A stretch of DNA of 64,000 nucleotides from Filosporella fistucella (lineage: Eukaryota; Ascomycota; Leotiomycetes; Helotiales): assembly GCA_030077755.1 (NCBI GenBank), contig JAQJZZ010000002.1, positions 248,001 through 312,000 of the forward strand. The letters are read 5' to 3'. Below, one piece after another: positions 34,011-45,192 of this stretch (position 1 is its first letter; each line of letters starts with the position of its first letter). Below the pieces are notes generated by a model. It saw nothing but the letters and a program-made list of their open reading frames with translations. It searched no databases and was not told the DNA's origin. The position numbers were made by a program, and so were the translations under genes.

Positions 34011-34428
34011 CACTTGATCACAGATTTCAAGTCCACGACTCACGTTGGAAACCATGTTCTGTGTGAATCGTGGAGAAGTTGTATTTAAGAGGTACTGTGT
34101 TATTTGCGACACTCTTTCCTTTGTCAACAAAAGTGTACTCAGCATTTATGCCCAGCAACAAACAGTCTATCACATCAATCCATTACACATTTGAAAATAC
34201 TTCAGGTCTTGCATTGTTCTCCATTACGACTTGCTGTACCCTTTTCGCTGATCTTCCTACTTGTACTCGAGGTCTTGAAGTCTCCAAGACTTTGATTGTC
34301 ATACTGACTCGGACCAAACCAAACCTGGAACCTTACACACCCTCACATCAATAAGTAAACAATATCTTCCTTGCTATCGTCCGTAGCCTAAGACACCTTA
34401 CCTGACTTTAGGTACTCCGCAATCCACA

Positions 34429-35879
34429 ATGCAGCACCACCTACCTGACAACCACCCCATGACCCTCTTCCTGTCCTCGATCTCCTCATTACCCTACTCC
34501 GTACCCCTCACTAAGATTGCAAGCCTCGTGAAAGAAAATCACACCAAAGATGATGCATATATGGGTAAATACATGGATCGGGCCTTTGCGGCATTCTCGG
34601 ATTTCGAAGACGCTCATAGGAAGGGTGCTAATAATTTGATTGATGCTTTGAGAGTTATGATGAGAGAGGAAATTCGGTAAGCGCACGCAGCAACTAGGGA
34701 TATGCTGAGATATTTGACTAATTATTGTTCAAGCATATTCTTCTCGAATATCAAAAAGGTGGATTTTACAGATGGAACTGAAAGCACAAACATGGAGGCG
34801 ATTACGGAACCTCTGATGGAAAATATCAACCATTTTGGGGAAATGGAGTTGAGAAGCTTTGATAGATCTCTCGTTAAATCTTCGAAATTCTCTACAAGAG
34901 TGCGAGGCTACAGGTCGAGATTATTTAAGGAGTATGGTTCCCGTTTCCCCCTCCCTTCTTTTTCTTCTGATCTGGGACCTGGAGGCTAACTAAATGTCGA
35001 ACAGGATTGTAGGCCAGCGACTGGACGATGATCTGGATGACCTTCTCGAAATCTTCAAAGATTTACATAAAATTGAGGTAACTTACTTGGTGCTTCCCAC
35101 TCCTAGCTCCTGTATTTTGACTAACCACGAGCCAGAAAGGGGTACACGAACTGGGCGCTTTCCGTGCCGAAACCCAAAAGATGGAGCTTGAAGACAACTT
35201 TTATTCCGAGCACGGGTACTACCCAAATACAAATCTCAATAGAAAAGATGACATGGCTCACCCCACGACATCAATTCAACCCGACCACCTTCTTCGACTT
35301 CCCTCGATAATCGATCTCACAGCCGACAACATCCCAATCACCACTCAACTTTCAAAATTTAGATTGGCAGCGCTTCCCCATTACCCATCGCTGCCAGAGC
35401 CAATCTTCGCACCAATTGTACATCCTCGCCCTCCCCACGAAGACTCAAAATCAAGACGCAAAAATTCCACAGCCTCCATCATGTCCACAAATCACGTGCT
35501 GCACAATTCTGAACCCCAGCCAACCCCATGTGAGGTAGCCGATGCTTCTCTTGCCGAGCTAAGAAATATGATTACTTCACGATATTGCATTCCTGATGAA
35601 GAGATCAATTCATACATCACGGCTAGAGACCCTTCTCCCGGTATTCGTGAGAGGAAAGCAAGGAGTAGAAGAGCGAGGGGAATCGATGCTATAGAGAGTC
35701 AAAAATTCTCGATCAAAGGACAAAGCAGTTTGGATATGGCAAGAATAGAGACACGAGTATTGAAGCATAATAATGACAAAGATGATTCAGAACAGCAACC
35801 CCCCAAGAAGAAGAGAAAATCTTGCGTCGGTACTCGAACGTCTGAAGATGGTCAAGATACTGATATGAGCATGATTTGA
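34429..35879 (+). CDS. Unknown probable nuclear protein with NLS-like tail
   Basis: Four exons, join(34429..34676, 34734..34931, 35005..35077, 35136..35879), give 1263 nt and 420 residues. Intron ends are GTAAGC/TTCAAG, GTATGG/AACAG and GTAACT/GCCAG, with CTAAT, CTAAC and CTAAC branch sites, and frame is kept throughout. Residues 20-180 look largely alpha-helical with many charged heptad-like positions and could form a coiled coil. Residues 200-420 are low-complexity, Ser/Pro/Arg-rich, with RKARSRRARG and PPKKKRKS near the C terminus, both likely nuclear localisation signals. I do not recognise the family. The exon structure and single long open frame argue for a real gene. Confidence 0.72.
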
Positions 35880-36162
35880 GAATGGGGGAATACTTGATGG
35901 CACATCAGGCACTTGGAATGGTTTTGTTGAGTGTTTGGAGGATGTGTGATTCAAAAGCTGAATGGAAGTCTGATAGATCTTGGCTAGAAAGAACCCAGAA
36001 AGTTTTCATTGCTTCAGCGACTCATGATTTCACGACCTTCCACAATGGCGAATAACAGCCTTTTTCATCTTATATACAATCCGAACTTCCAATTCCCAAC
36101 CCCTCAAATCTACAAATCCACTGATCTTCCACTCAGCAAGCCCCATCACTTACAAATATCAT

Positions 36163-36939
36163 CTACGCACCCCAGCTTCTCCCGACCTTAGCAGTACCAT
36201 TCTGATACGCCTTAATCACCCTCAATACCTCTGGATACAAACAAGTCACCATCTTTCTATCCCCAGCCTCGTTTGGATGAACACCATCCTTCAAATCAGA
36301 TCCACTCCAACCGGTGTTGCAATCAACCATTGTGATTGGGGACTCCGGTGTACTCTTTGATTTCACCCAGGCAGGTATAGCAGCATCAAGCGAATTGACC
36401 TTGGCGCTTTGAGCGGGAAATGGGATGATTTGGCTGACCTATCAATTATCAGTTTTTTCACACATCTTTCTAAGACGAATGAAAGTTGCAAGTGAAAAAA
36501 CACAACTTACAATAATTTTCATGGTCGCCTTGCTGGCCCTCATCTCATCAACCATCTTCCCATACGCAGTGATAATCTCCGCCGTACTATGTCCACTGAC
36601 ATCATTCGTGCCCAAATGGAAAAACACAATATCAGGTTTAGCTTTATCAAGCCAATTGACCAGATACTTGTTCGCAATATCAATAGCGAGATACCCAGCA
36701 TGTCCTTCATGGTTACGGTCCCAGGTCGACACTCCAGAACAGGTCTTGGAATCGGTGACGGAGCCGACCCAGTCGATGCCCTTTATGCCTGCTGCGGAGA
36801 GCTTGTCCCAGAGGTAGGCGCGCCAGCAGCCAAATTCGGTGATGGAATCACCAAGGGGCATCATTTTGAGAGTTGTTTGAGTGAGGGCGGGGGTGAGGAG
36901 GGAGGCACCAAGTGCGATGGATAGAGATGGGAATCTCAT
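36163..36939 (-). CDS. Secreted SGNH acetyl esterase, CE3-like
   Basis: Two exons, complement(join(36163..36438, 36511..36939)), give 705 nt and 234 residues. The intron has donor GTAAGT and acceptor GATAG. Residues 1-20 are a signal peptide (MRFPSLSIALGASLLTPALT). The catalytic blocks are all present: MMPLGDSITEFGCWR with nucleophile Ser32, HEGHAGY, FFHLGTNDVS with the oxyanion Asn, and DGVHPN near 194-199 supplying Asp and His. This is the architecture of carbohydrate esterase family 3, acetyl xylan esterases that remove acetyl groups from plant hemicellulose outside the cell. It neighbours unrelated genes, so no cluster is implied. Substrate is inferred from the family. Confidence 0.88.
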
Positions 36940-38204
36940 CTTGATCGTCTGGTGTGGAATGAAATTACAAAGTAGGTTATTACTTGCTTGCACTTCTATC
37001 CCAAGATATGTGCCCTTCACGTTCTGGAGACATATATATACTTTCTGAACTCCAACCTCCACACCTCGCAACAACCCCCCTCCAATGCCGGACACGGCGA
37101 ATAGTACCTCAAGATACGCGATGTCGATCGGCTCCGTATGCCCGCACTATGGAAGATATAAGCTTAATAGCTCGGTCTGCTAACCGGGTGGTATTCGTCT
37201 CGTATAAACATGTTTATAGTTTTGGCTAATCTCGTTTCCAATATCCAAAAACAGGGTGGATATTTACCCCGGATTTTCATATGCGCTCCAATGTTTCATG
37301 GTGGAATTAATTGAACGGGATGTTTTTCTCGTTTAACGGAAGACAGTCGTCCTTTGCAATCGGGGTTTGGAGGCGAACGGCCCCAGATTTTGAATATTTC
37401 TCCGAGTTCTGTATATCAATTCGCTACCAGAATACAACTGCCACACTACAGCCTGGGTTCGTCCTCCGTCCTTGAATAGTCACAGAATACTTTATGGTCC
37501 CAATATTCCAATATAATACTCGAAGAAGAGAAGCTTCCAATACATGATCGCTTTCTGATGGCAATCCTCCGAAATCCGTGCCTGGAACCGATGCTCTCCG
37601 TATTACCTCGCTACCCCTTTCGGTCAGTGTTCCAGGTTACACAGATCCTACATCGCTAACATGAGCCAATCAAAGGCTCATGATTACGAAAAAAACCAAA
37701 GAGATCGAAGTGATTTGCTGACAATTTTTTCTACCCGTCAACATACCGTCGCCGAACCACGCAAGTCCTGCGCGTGAGCTATTATCTATATCTAATGCAA
37801 AAGTCCAAGTACTTACGCTCCCTCTCCGTCAAAACTCGCAACCATTCTACCCTCCCAGAATGCGGGGTAGGAAAAATGCACCTGCAAGGTACCTCAAGCC
37901 GGTAGAAATGCCGCTCGGTTATGTCGAGGCTGAATGAGAACATGATATGTATCTTGAGTGTCTGGCATCTAACGGAGTGGAAGCGAGCAACAAGAATTTA
38001 AGCTCGGGTTTCGAAGATAGGAAATCGCGGAATGGAATTGAATGAGAGGAACGGCAAACGGGTCTTGGATGAATACAGGTATTACTCTAATATAGAAAGC
38101 TTCGATTGGATGGAGGAAAGAATAAACTAAATTCAATATCAACATTTTCATTCAAGACATATATTCTCCTTTCCGCTCTATCCACAAATACTTTACACGA
38201 ATTT
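36940..38204. other. Intergenic, no gene recognised
   Basis: The left part is the presumed promoter of the CE3-like gene, the right part the 3' flank of HIS4. No supported coding region. Confidence 0.55.
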
Positions 38205-40948
38205 TTAAATGCCATTCTCATCCATGTACTTCAACCTAATCTCTACCGCTCTCCTGTGCGCATCCAGTTCCTCTACTTTGGCCAATTGCATCACCGCTTT
38301 ACCTACATTTCGTAGGCCTTGAGCTGTGAGATTAGATGAGGTAATAGATTTGGTGAAGGAGCTGAGATTGACGCCTGAGTATTGCTTTGCGTACCCATAT
38401 GTAGCTAGATGCCTTGTTAGTACGACCTGTGATTGCGACGGAAGGAATGACTAAAGATTGGGGTCGACAAGGAGGAAAGGAGAACATACGTAGAGAGTGG
38501 TTAACACCAGCTGAATAATCGCCTACACTTTCCGGTGTCCATTCACCGATGAAAACGCTTCCAGCATTCTGAACAAGATCCACAATACCAGCTGCGTTCT
38601 TGATCTGCAGTATAAGATGCTCTGGTGCATAGTCGTTGCTCAGTTTCATAGCCTCCTCGATGTCTTTCACCACTAGTGTAACAGAGTGTTCGATAGCACC
38701 ACGGACGATATCGACTCTTGGCAAAACCATAGCTTGTTTGTGAAGCTCGTCCTCGATGGCGGCTAGTTCTGTCTCAGAAAGATCGACAGCGATAAGAATG
38801 ACCTGGGAATCGACTCCGTGCTCAGCTTGGGAGAGAAGATCTGAAGCGACGAAAGCTGGATTTGCTTCCTTGTCGGCAATCACTAGGACTTCCGATGGTC
38901 CGGCTGGCATGTCGATACTTACACCCGCATTGGTATCATTGGATACGTACATCTTGGCTGCTGTGACGAATTGGTTTCCTGGTCCAAGAATCTTGTCCAC
39001 CTTCGGAATTGATTCGGTTCCATAGGCCATTGCTGCCACAGCCTGGGCACCACCTGCAAGAACAATAGACTCCGCGCCAACCTTGTGAGCTACATACACA
39101 ATTTCAGGGGTGATGCTTCCATCTGCCCTTGGAGGTGATGCAAGGACGATGGTTTTACATCCTGCTACCATCGCTGGAACTCCAAGCATAAGGGCTGTAG
39201 ATGGGAGAACAGCAGTCCCTCCCGGAACGTATAATCCAACTCTCTCGATAGGACGGGCGAACCTACTGCAAACAATACCGGGCATTGTCTCGACTTGCAA
39301 AGGCTTGTCTTCTTTTTGTGCGGCGTGGAATTTGCGGATGTTCTCGAAAGAAATATCAATGGCTTCAATGGTCTCTGGTGGAAGGTTCATGAGTGATTGT
39401 GGGTATGGTGCTTTGAGGACCGGAGAGGTAAGGGATGTTGCTTTTTCGAACTTGTGGGTATATGACAAGAGGGCTTTGTCACCACCCTCTCGAACAGCTT
39501 TTATAATAGGATTAACGATACCCATGATCATCTCGGTCGATTTTTGTGAAGGCCGTTGAAGAACTGCTTGAAGGTCCTTTTGTGATGTTGTGGCTGCGTT
39601 GTATCGTTTCATTGTGATTCGGCCATTTTTGAGCCCTGCACTGTCGGCCGAAGACTTTGGTATAGATGCAGCCTCCTTGACGACTTCCTTTACTTCTGGT
39701 TTGCCATTTGTGATGCCTTCCTTAGCTGCCCATTGTCCCTTTGCATCACCCTGTCTCCTCTTGACTTTAACACTCTTCGCATCAAGATTTCGCTCAATAT
39801 CTGCGACACTGACACCAGCACTTACTGCCTTGGTCAGAGCAAAATATATGAGATCAGCTGCCTCGAAAGCAACCTCATCTTTTGTTTTAGCATCACACAG
39901 CTCTTCAGCCTCTTCCATGATCTTAGCCCGCAAAAGCTTCTCATCAGAGAACAATCGTGCAGTGTATGAACCCTCTGGGGCGGACGCCTTTCTTGAGACA
40001 AGTGTCTTCTCTAGCTTCGAAATCCCTCGCAACTCCCCAAAACATGTTGATTGTGGCAGGTGGCAGAATCCTATTACAGTCAGAAATTGCGCAAATGAGC
40101 TAGATATTGTACCTACCACGACCCTGTTGACGAACGACAAACCTGAGGCAATCTTGGTCACAGTCCAATGACATTCTGACAAGCTCCTGAGTATCTCCGG
40201 ATGTCGCTCCCTTGTACCACAGACCCCGCTTACGACTTTGATATACTCCTTTGCCTGTCTTTAAGGACTCTGCCACACTCTCTTGGCTGCTGTATACCAG
40301 CCCCAGAGCAATTCCCCTCTCATCTGTAACCACTGTAGGGACCAACTTGTCTGTTCTATCTGAAGACCAAGAATTCCCAATCAGTTCAGGCACAGAGACT
40401 TGTGCCTCCGAAGACTGTCCAATTGTGAGGCTTGTAGCCGGAATTATAGGAATTGCTGAGAACGTTGCAGCCAATTTGGCAAATTCAGCCCATTTTGGAC
40501 ATGTAGTCGTCAAGAAGACTGGGGAAGTTTTCGCAGCTGACAATTTTTCAAGGTGGCTTTTCGAATCACCAGATGATTTGACCAAGACTCCATTGGGGTA
40601 TGCTGTGGACGAAACCTCCTCTTCAGTCGTGAGCACTGGAACCACACGATCCTCATATTTGCTTAGAGCTCCCAATTGCTTTGAATTGACAAAGATCTTC
40701 CGTGCTCCGGCATCTAAAACTGTGACAATGTCATCCGCAGACTCAATGCCGGTAACGTCCACATATGCTTCGATCGCTACATGTTTTTGGAGAAATTGTA
40801 GTAGATATTCGATATTTTCGTTGTTGGCTGTAAAGTAAACACATCCAAGATAAGACAGTTGACTTCTGGTAAGTCCTTCCGTCGATTCCGAGGCTCCTTT
40901 GCCAAGGTCGACGCTTGGTAGAAAGGGGAGAGGCAGAGTCGTATCCAT
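38205..40948 (-). CDS. his4: Trifunctional histidine biosynthesis protein (HisI-HisE-HisD)
   Basis: Three exons, complement(join(38205..38404, 38490..40070, 40117..40948)), give 2613 nt and 870 residues. One polypeptide carries steps 2, 3 and the last two oxidations of histidine synthesis. Phosphoribosyl-AMP cyclohydrolase comes first ([20 protein letters not shown]; catalytic Cys residues around [10 protein letters not shown]), then phosphoribosyl-ATP pyrophosphohydrolase ([20 protein letters not shown]), then histidinol dehydrogenase from about residue 430. The dehydrogenase shows [50 protein letters not shown] with the zinc ligands, and the C-terminal [16 protein letters not shown] completed by the last exon. 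The first ~200 residues are the diverged HisA-like leader seen in fungal HIS4/his-3. The 3' intron has two nearby AGs; the one at GCATCTAG keeps the conserved Pro-Thr-Tyr. It is divergent from TAF9. Confidence 0.96.
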
Positions 40949-41416
40949 ATTGAAATGTGTTATGGTGTTAAAGAGTAAAAAATTGTCAGTGACTCGAGAT
41001 TTTTTACATTCGCCGAGAGCGGCAATGGAGGGGTCATTTTGGTGGAGTGACCATTTTAAGGTGTGGACCGTGCCATACTGTACATTTTGACAGGGGCTTT
41101 TTCAGCCTTCGATTTCGCGATCGCGACAGAGAACTTTCAATACTTATACAAGCTTGCGCCGCGACAGTTCAATACGACTAAATCAACAGAAAGTTGCTTT
41201 CATCAGGAAGATAACATGATCTGCAAGGATTGATCTCGTAATCTGCGACTGCCTCACACAATCAATACCATCACAGACGACGAGGCGTGAAACACCCTGA
41301 CAGCTCTACCCCGAATTTTGAGTGCAGCGCTAGAGCTTCGAAAGCCACAGCAGAATTGCAAATCTGGTCTTCAAATCGTTGGTACGACCTCTATCTTACC
41401 ATCCGCCATCGCCACC
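40949..41416. promoter_or_regulatory. Bidirectional promoter region of HIS4 and TAF9
   Basis: The two start codons are 468 bp apart on opposite strands. HIS4 homologs are usually under Gcn4/CPC1 control through TGASTCA. The string gtgactcgag at 40989 contains TGACTC, a near match to the core of that site. Regulation is inferred from the family. Confidence 0.45.
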
Positions 41417-42142
41417 ATGGCTGAGGTCAACGGTGATGCCCCTCAAACCAACGGACACACCTCTCCTCCATCTCAACCCACAGCTCCAACAGTACCAGCC
41501 CCTGTCACAATCACAAATCCAGCTGTCCCCTTCACCTCTCTCCAAGATAATGGACTTAGCAAACGTCCCCGTGATGCTCGACTGATACACATGCTGCTGT
41601 CTTCTCTGGGCTGTACTGCCTACCAAGAACGTGTTCCTCTCCAGCTCCTCGACTTTGCCTACCGACATTCTTCCTCTATCCTCTCCGACGCCCTCCATCT
41701 ATCGTCAGATGCGTATCTCTCACAAGGACTACGTGCTAGGGATGCGCCTCCAGGAGGCGGTGGTAGAGAAGCAGACGGACAAGTTGGCAAGGATGCTGTG
41801 ATGATCGCTATCCAGAGCAGATTACAGTACCAATTTGGGGGCGGAAATGGAGGTGGCGGACTCAGCAAAGAGTTTCTGCTTGAGACAGCACAAGCCAGGA
41901 ACAAAGTCGCATTACCGAGAGTGCTCCAGAATGAGTGGGGTATCAGGTTACCGAGTGAGAGATTTGTCTTGACTGGTGTGCCGTGGGGATTAAAGGGAGA
42001 ATGGGTTGAACAGGAGGAAGCCAGTGGAGAGACCATGGAGGGTGTCGAGATGGAAGTTGAAGCTGAGGGTGAGCCGGAAGGCGGTACCATGGAGGATTTG
42101 TTTGGTGGTGATGGAGACGTGGACCAGGAAATGGAGGAATGA
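41417..42142 (+). CDS. taf9: TAF9, TFIID/SAGA histone-fold subunit
   Basis: An intronless frame of 241 residues from the ATG at 41417, which sits in an ideal GCCACCATGG context. The open frame extends further upstream but without an ATG. Residues about 50-110 are the TAF9 histone fold: KRPRDARLIHMLLSSLGC, then YQERVPLQLLDFAYRHSSSILSDAL. The conserved follow-on region has VAIQ-like AVMIAIQSRL and LPRVLQNEWGIRLP, ending in VLTGVPWGLKGEW. The N-terminal 45 residues are Pro/Thr-rich and the last 50 are acidic, including EDLFGGDGD. TAF9 pairs with TAF6 in TFIID and SAGA and acts in Pol II transcription initiation in the nucleus. Gly-rich insert GGGNGGGG near 135 is a local oddity. Confidence 0.92.
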   Translation: MAEVNGDAPQTNGHTSPPSQPTAPTVPAPVTITNPAVPFTSLQDNGLSKRPRDARLIHMLLSSLGCTAYQERVPLQLLDFAYRHSSSILSDALHLSSDAYLSQGLRARDAPPGGGGREADGQVGKDAVMIAIQSRLQYQFGGGNGGGGLSKEFLLETAQARNKVALPRVLQNEWGIRLPSERFVLTGVPWGLKGEWVEQEEASGETMEGVEMEVEAEGEPEGGTMEDLFGGDGDVDQEMEE

Positions 42143-43703
42143 AATGCATGATAATGGCGTTTGGAGTCTGGGAGGTTGTATAAAATGGACACAGTACCTT
42201 ACATCTTGTTGACGGGGAACGAGATCAGCGGGCTTGAATAGGTGACAAAAAATACAAATCATTTACATTGAAGCCGCAAGGCAACTGCAAGTGCATTTCT
42301 TCCCAAGCCACATCAATTATGATTGTCTACATGCCGCTGTATCGTTGTTATAATTTGATCTGGAGACGGCTCAGGCCTATCATACAACCATCTGCATAGC
42401 TATCTCCATTGGATTCACCTAAAAGTTGTCATCTTCGCATCTGTCAGCAAGGTCTGAGGGTTGAAGCTTAGGCTTAAGCCGATGAATTTCTTCCAATGTC
42501 ACAATTTTCAATACTACCAACGACAGCCTTCTCTAAACCCTGTTTCGGCCCATCGAGAATCTCCAATAAAATTTTGATTACCACAGCACTTGTATCTTGC
42601 ATGAAAGCTTCGAAGATACGCAGGACAGCACCGATGACGCTTAGTTGGAAGGAGGCCAGACCGAGTAGAGAACAGATGGGAATCAAAATCTTGATTCCCG
42701 GTGCCCGGTGCCCGAAAATCGACTCCACAATCAAGCGCACTATACAGAATGCAAGTTTGGAGAATCTGGTAGATACATATCTCAGTAGGCTCCGTTGCCT
42801 CGCCCACATCCTTATGTTGAGATGTGGAGACACAAGACACGAAGCAACCCGCCACTAGTGGTCAAATCATGACTTTAAAAGTTGGCATCTCGTTATTCAG
42901 CTGCCAATGTCCTTCCTTTAGTGCACGAACCCCAGGAAGGATTTGTGAGATCGACATCATCTGCCAACTGACAAATACCGGCCATCGAAATGAATGTCAA
43001 CTCAAGCCTCAAGTCATAGGCTCATGGCCTAGGTACGACAAATACGATCCCTGCTCGACAATCAAGCGTTCGATCGATCTACAAGAAACGAAACATTCGG
43101 ATGGGGCCCGACTTGCTGATACATCTCTCACCGCCTAATCCCTGCGAAGGAAAAAGGGGCGGAGGCATTCGAGATAATCACGTGATTTTATCAATCTCTT
43201 CTTCCGCCCCAATGCCGTTTGAGATAGTAAAGGTTTTCGTGTATTCGGGAACCAAATTTCCCCCATCGCTCTAGAGCTGTGTTTCGATTCGCCAAACTTT
43301 CAGACTTCTTTTCGAGTTTCGAGTGAAATGAATAATTGTTGTTTACCCCAACTTGCGGTGTACTTAAGGTTTGTCCCGAAATTATTGTCCAACCAAGGAT
43401 CATCCATCGTCAATGGAGAAACCGAGTCGCGTCTCGCATCAAGAAGTGGGAATATGCATGATTGACATCGAAATTGGTCACCTCACGATTGTGAAATCAA
43501 AGAGGGGGGATGCTTGACTTATTCACACGGTCTGACGTTGAATCCGTATTCCGGAATCTCTGCCCCGGACGGTTGGACTATTGTTAGATATGCGTTCGTT
43601 GCAGTTGTATTTTCATCCCAAGTCTTCTCTAAGTTCAGGTTGTTTCGCATGCTTCTTTCTTTTTCCCATTCTTCGTTCTCCCTAGCTTCCGGATGCTGGA
43701 GAT
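42143..43703. other. Intergenic, no gene supported
   Basis: Overlapping open frames on both strands at about 42474-42858 code for about 115 residues each, without recognisable domain. I could not decide whether either is real. The rest shows nothing. Confidence 0.45.
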
Positions 43704-44456
43704 ATGTCGAAGGTCGCCTTTACCATTGCACTTCCGCATGATAAGGTAGATGGTAATCGTACACCAGGGTTCTTTCTGTCGACGAGCAATAATACTTATT
43801 TGAGCTTCAAAGGGGGAGATTTTAGAGGTGCTCGTTGGGGGAACTCCAATGCGACTAGTGGATGGAAGAACCGGTTCGAGTACAGCGTTACAGCTGCTAA
43901 GGGAATCACGAAGTTCAGTCTGTGAGTTGACCTTATCCAACACTTCCACAAGACACCAAAAGGCTTTTTCTAATGAATGCAGAATAATGAATACATCTGT
44001 TATTCTACCACCACTTTCATGGGCGTTGCCGACCGGAGACGATGCAAAGAAAACACCGGAGAAGAGAAAGAAGGCACAGAGCCGGAGCAGTAGCAATAGC
44101 AATAGCTCGCACTCATCGCGATCGTCGAAACATTCAAAGTCTGCGAAAGGCGATCGAGGTAATTGCTAAGTGATTATGGATTTTCACAGTAGCTAACAGC
44201 AATAGACGACAGCAGAGGCAGTTCACGACGTAGCGACCATGAGAGGGATCAACCACAACCAAGATTAAAGGAGCCGAGCTCACCAGTCAGGAGAATTGAA
44301 GATGGAGATAGACAACATAGGAGAGAAAGAAGATCCGACGACCCACGGAGTGAGCATACAGAAACAAAGAGAGAAAGACGAGAAAGGAGGAGACGAACCC
44401 CGAGGGATCCGGATCCGGGTTTTGTTGGATATGTTCCAAGTGGTGGATGGGATTGA
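43704..44456 (+). CDS. Unknown protein with RS/RD-rich tail
   Basis: Three exons, join(43704..43921, 43983..44158, 44206..44456), give 645 nt and 214 residues. Donors are GTGAGT and GTAATT, acceptors GAATGCAG and GCAATAG, and frame is kept. Residues 1-100 form a compact domain (HDKVDGNRTPGFFLSTSNN, TYLSFKGGDFRGARWG, WKNRFEYSV, then LPPLSWALPTGD). From about 105 the protein turns into Lys/Arg/Ser-rich low complexity: KKTPEKRKKAQSRS, a run of Ser/Asn, SSRSSKHSKS, then RRERRSDDPRS and KRERRERRRRTPRDPDP. It ends GFVGYVPSGGWD. RS/RD-type tails are common in splicing-linked nuclear proteins, so a nuclear RNA-linked role is possible, but I do not recognise the family. Confidence 0.7.
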
Positions 44457-45192
44457 GATACACAAAAGTGATTGTAGCGAGCGACTGAGCGACTGAGCGT
44501 GAGTGTTATGGAGTTGACGGTACATTTTTTTGGGGGCATAGATGGGCGAAAAGGAGTCATGGGCGCTGTCAGCTAGTCTGATCTTTTTGGGAAAATATCC
44601 AAGTCTCTCAGTTTGAAGCAATTATAGGTTCTTTAAAGAGCTACGCGATATTTTCGCCTGTTGACTCCATGATTACAGGTATGATGAGTCCGGCTCACGG
44701 TGGCGATGTGCTCCTTCCCTTCCCGCCGATGTCAACACTCACTCAGGCCCCTTCCGAAATTATTGGCAATGTCGTCTCCCTCCCTGTTTCTCTTTCCTCT
44801 TCTCCCTCTTTCCTTCAGTACAGAATATCAACAAACACCACATACAATAAAATACCCAGTATTGGCATCATTAGTGATAATTCCTTCCCCCGTTCCATTC
44901 GAAGGCTACGCTGATCATCAAGTACAGATAATACAACCAGAAACATACATATTTGCTCCCACTTGCTACCACGACTCACTGCGCTCATCAATCCGACTGC
45001 CAAACCGTTCATCGCCGACGATACGACCATCATACCATCATAACATCCTGGCAATAGAACGAAAGGTTTGACATACATCACCATTGCAAGCTCTCTGAAA
45101 ACTGCAGGGAGGCACCCCAAGACACTCTGCTTTACTGTCACTAATCCTCTTCCAGGATCTCTGACTATCCAGATCCCCTAGAAGACAACCAA
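44457..45192. other. Intergenic, no gene recognised
   Basis: This holds the 3' flank of the RS-rich gene and the pyrimidine-rich promoter of the next gene (long c/t tract at 44780-44815). Confidence 0.55.

Larger units (their letters stand above)
31531..34428. other. Long intergenic stretch with repeat arrays
   Basis: No gene is supported across almost 3 kb. It contains a two-copy 39-bp repeat near 32440 and a larger degenerate array at about 33430-34010, both listed separately. Homopolymer A runs occur near 33005 and 33253. Confidence 0.55.

Noticed and set aside
32000..34428. Search for CRISPR-like or regularly spaced identical repeats
   Set aside because: The repeats here are diverged minisatellites without identical repeats and unique spacers; a CRISPR array is not expected in a fungus.
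38405..38489. Reading through the last HIS4 intron to give a different C terminus
   Set aside because: Splicing GTATGT to GCATCTAG restores the conserved zinc-site region and the family ending; read-through destroys it.
41318..41416. Longer N terminus for TAF9
   Set aside because: The open frame begins with TTG at 41318. The first ATG, at 41417, has an ideal start context.
42474..42858. Overlapping 113-120 codon frames on both strands
   Set aside because: They mirror each other, have no recognised domain and no splice-supported extension; not enough to call a gene.
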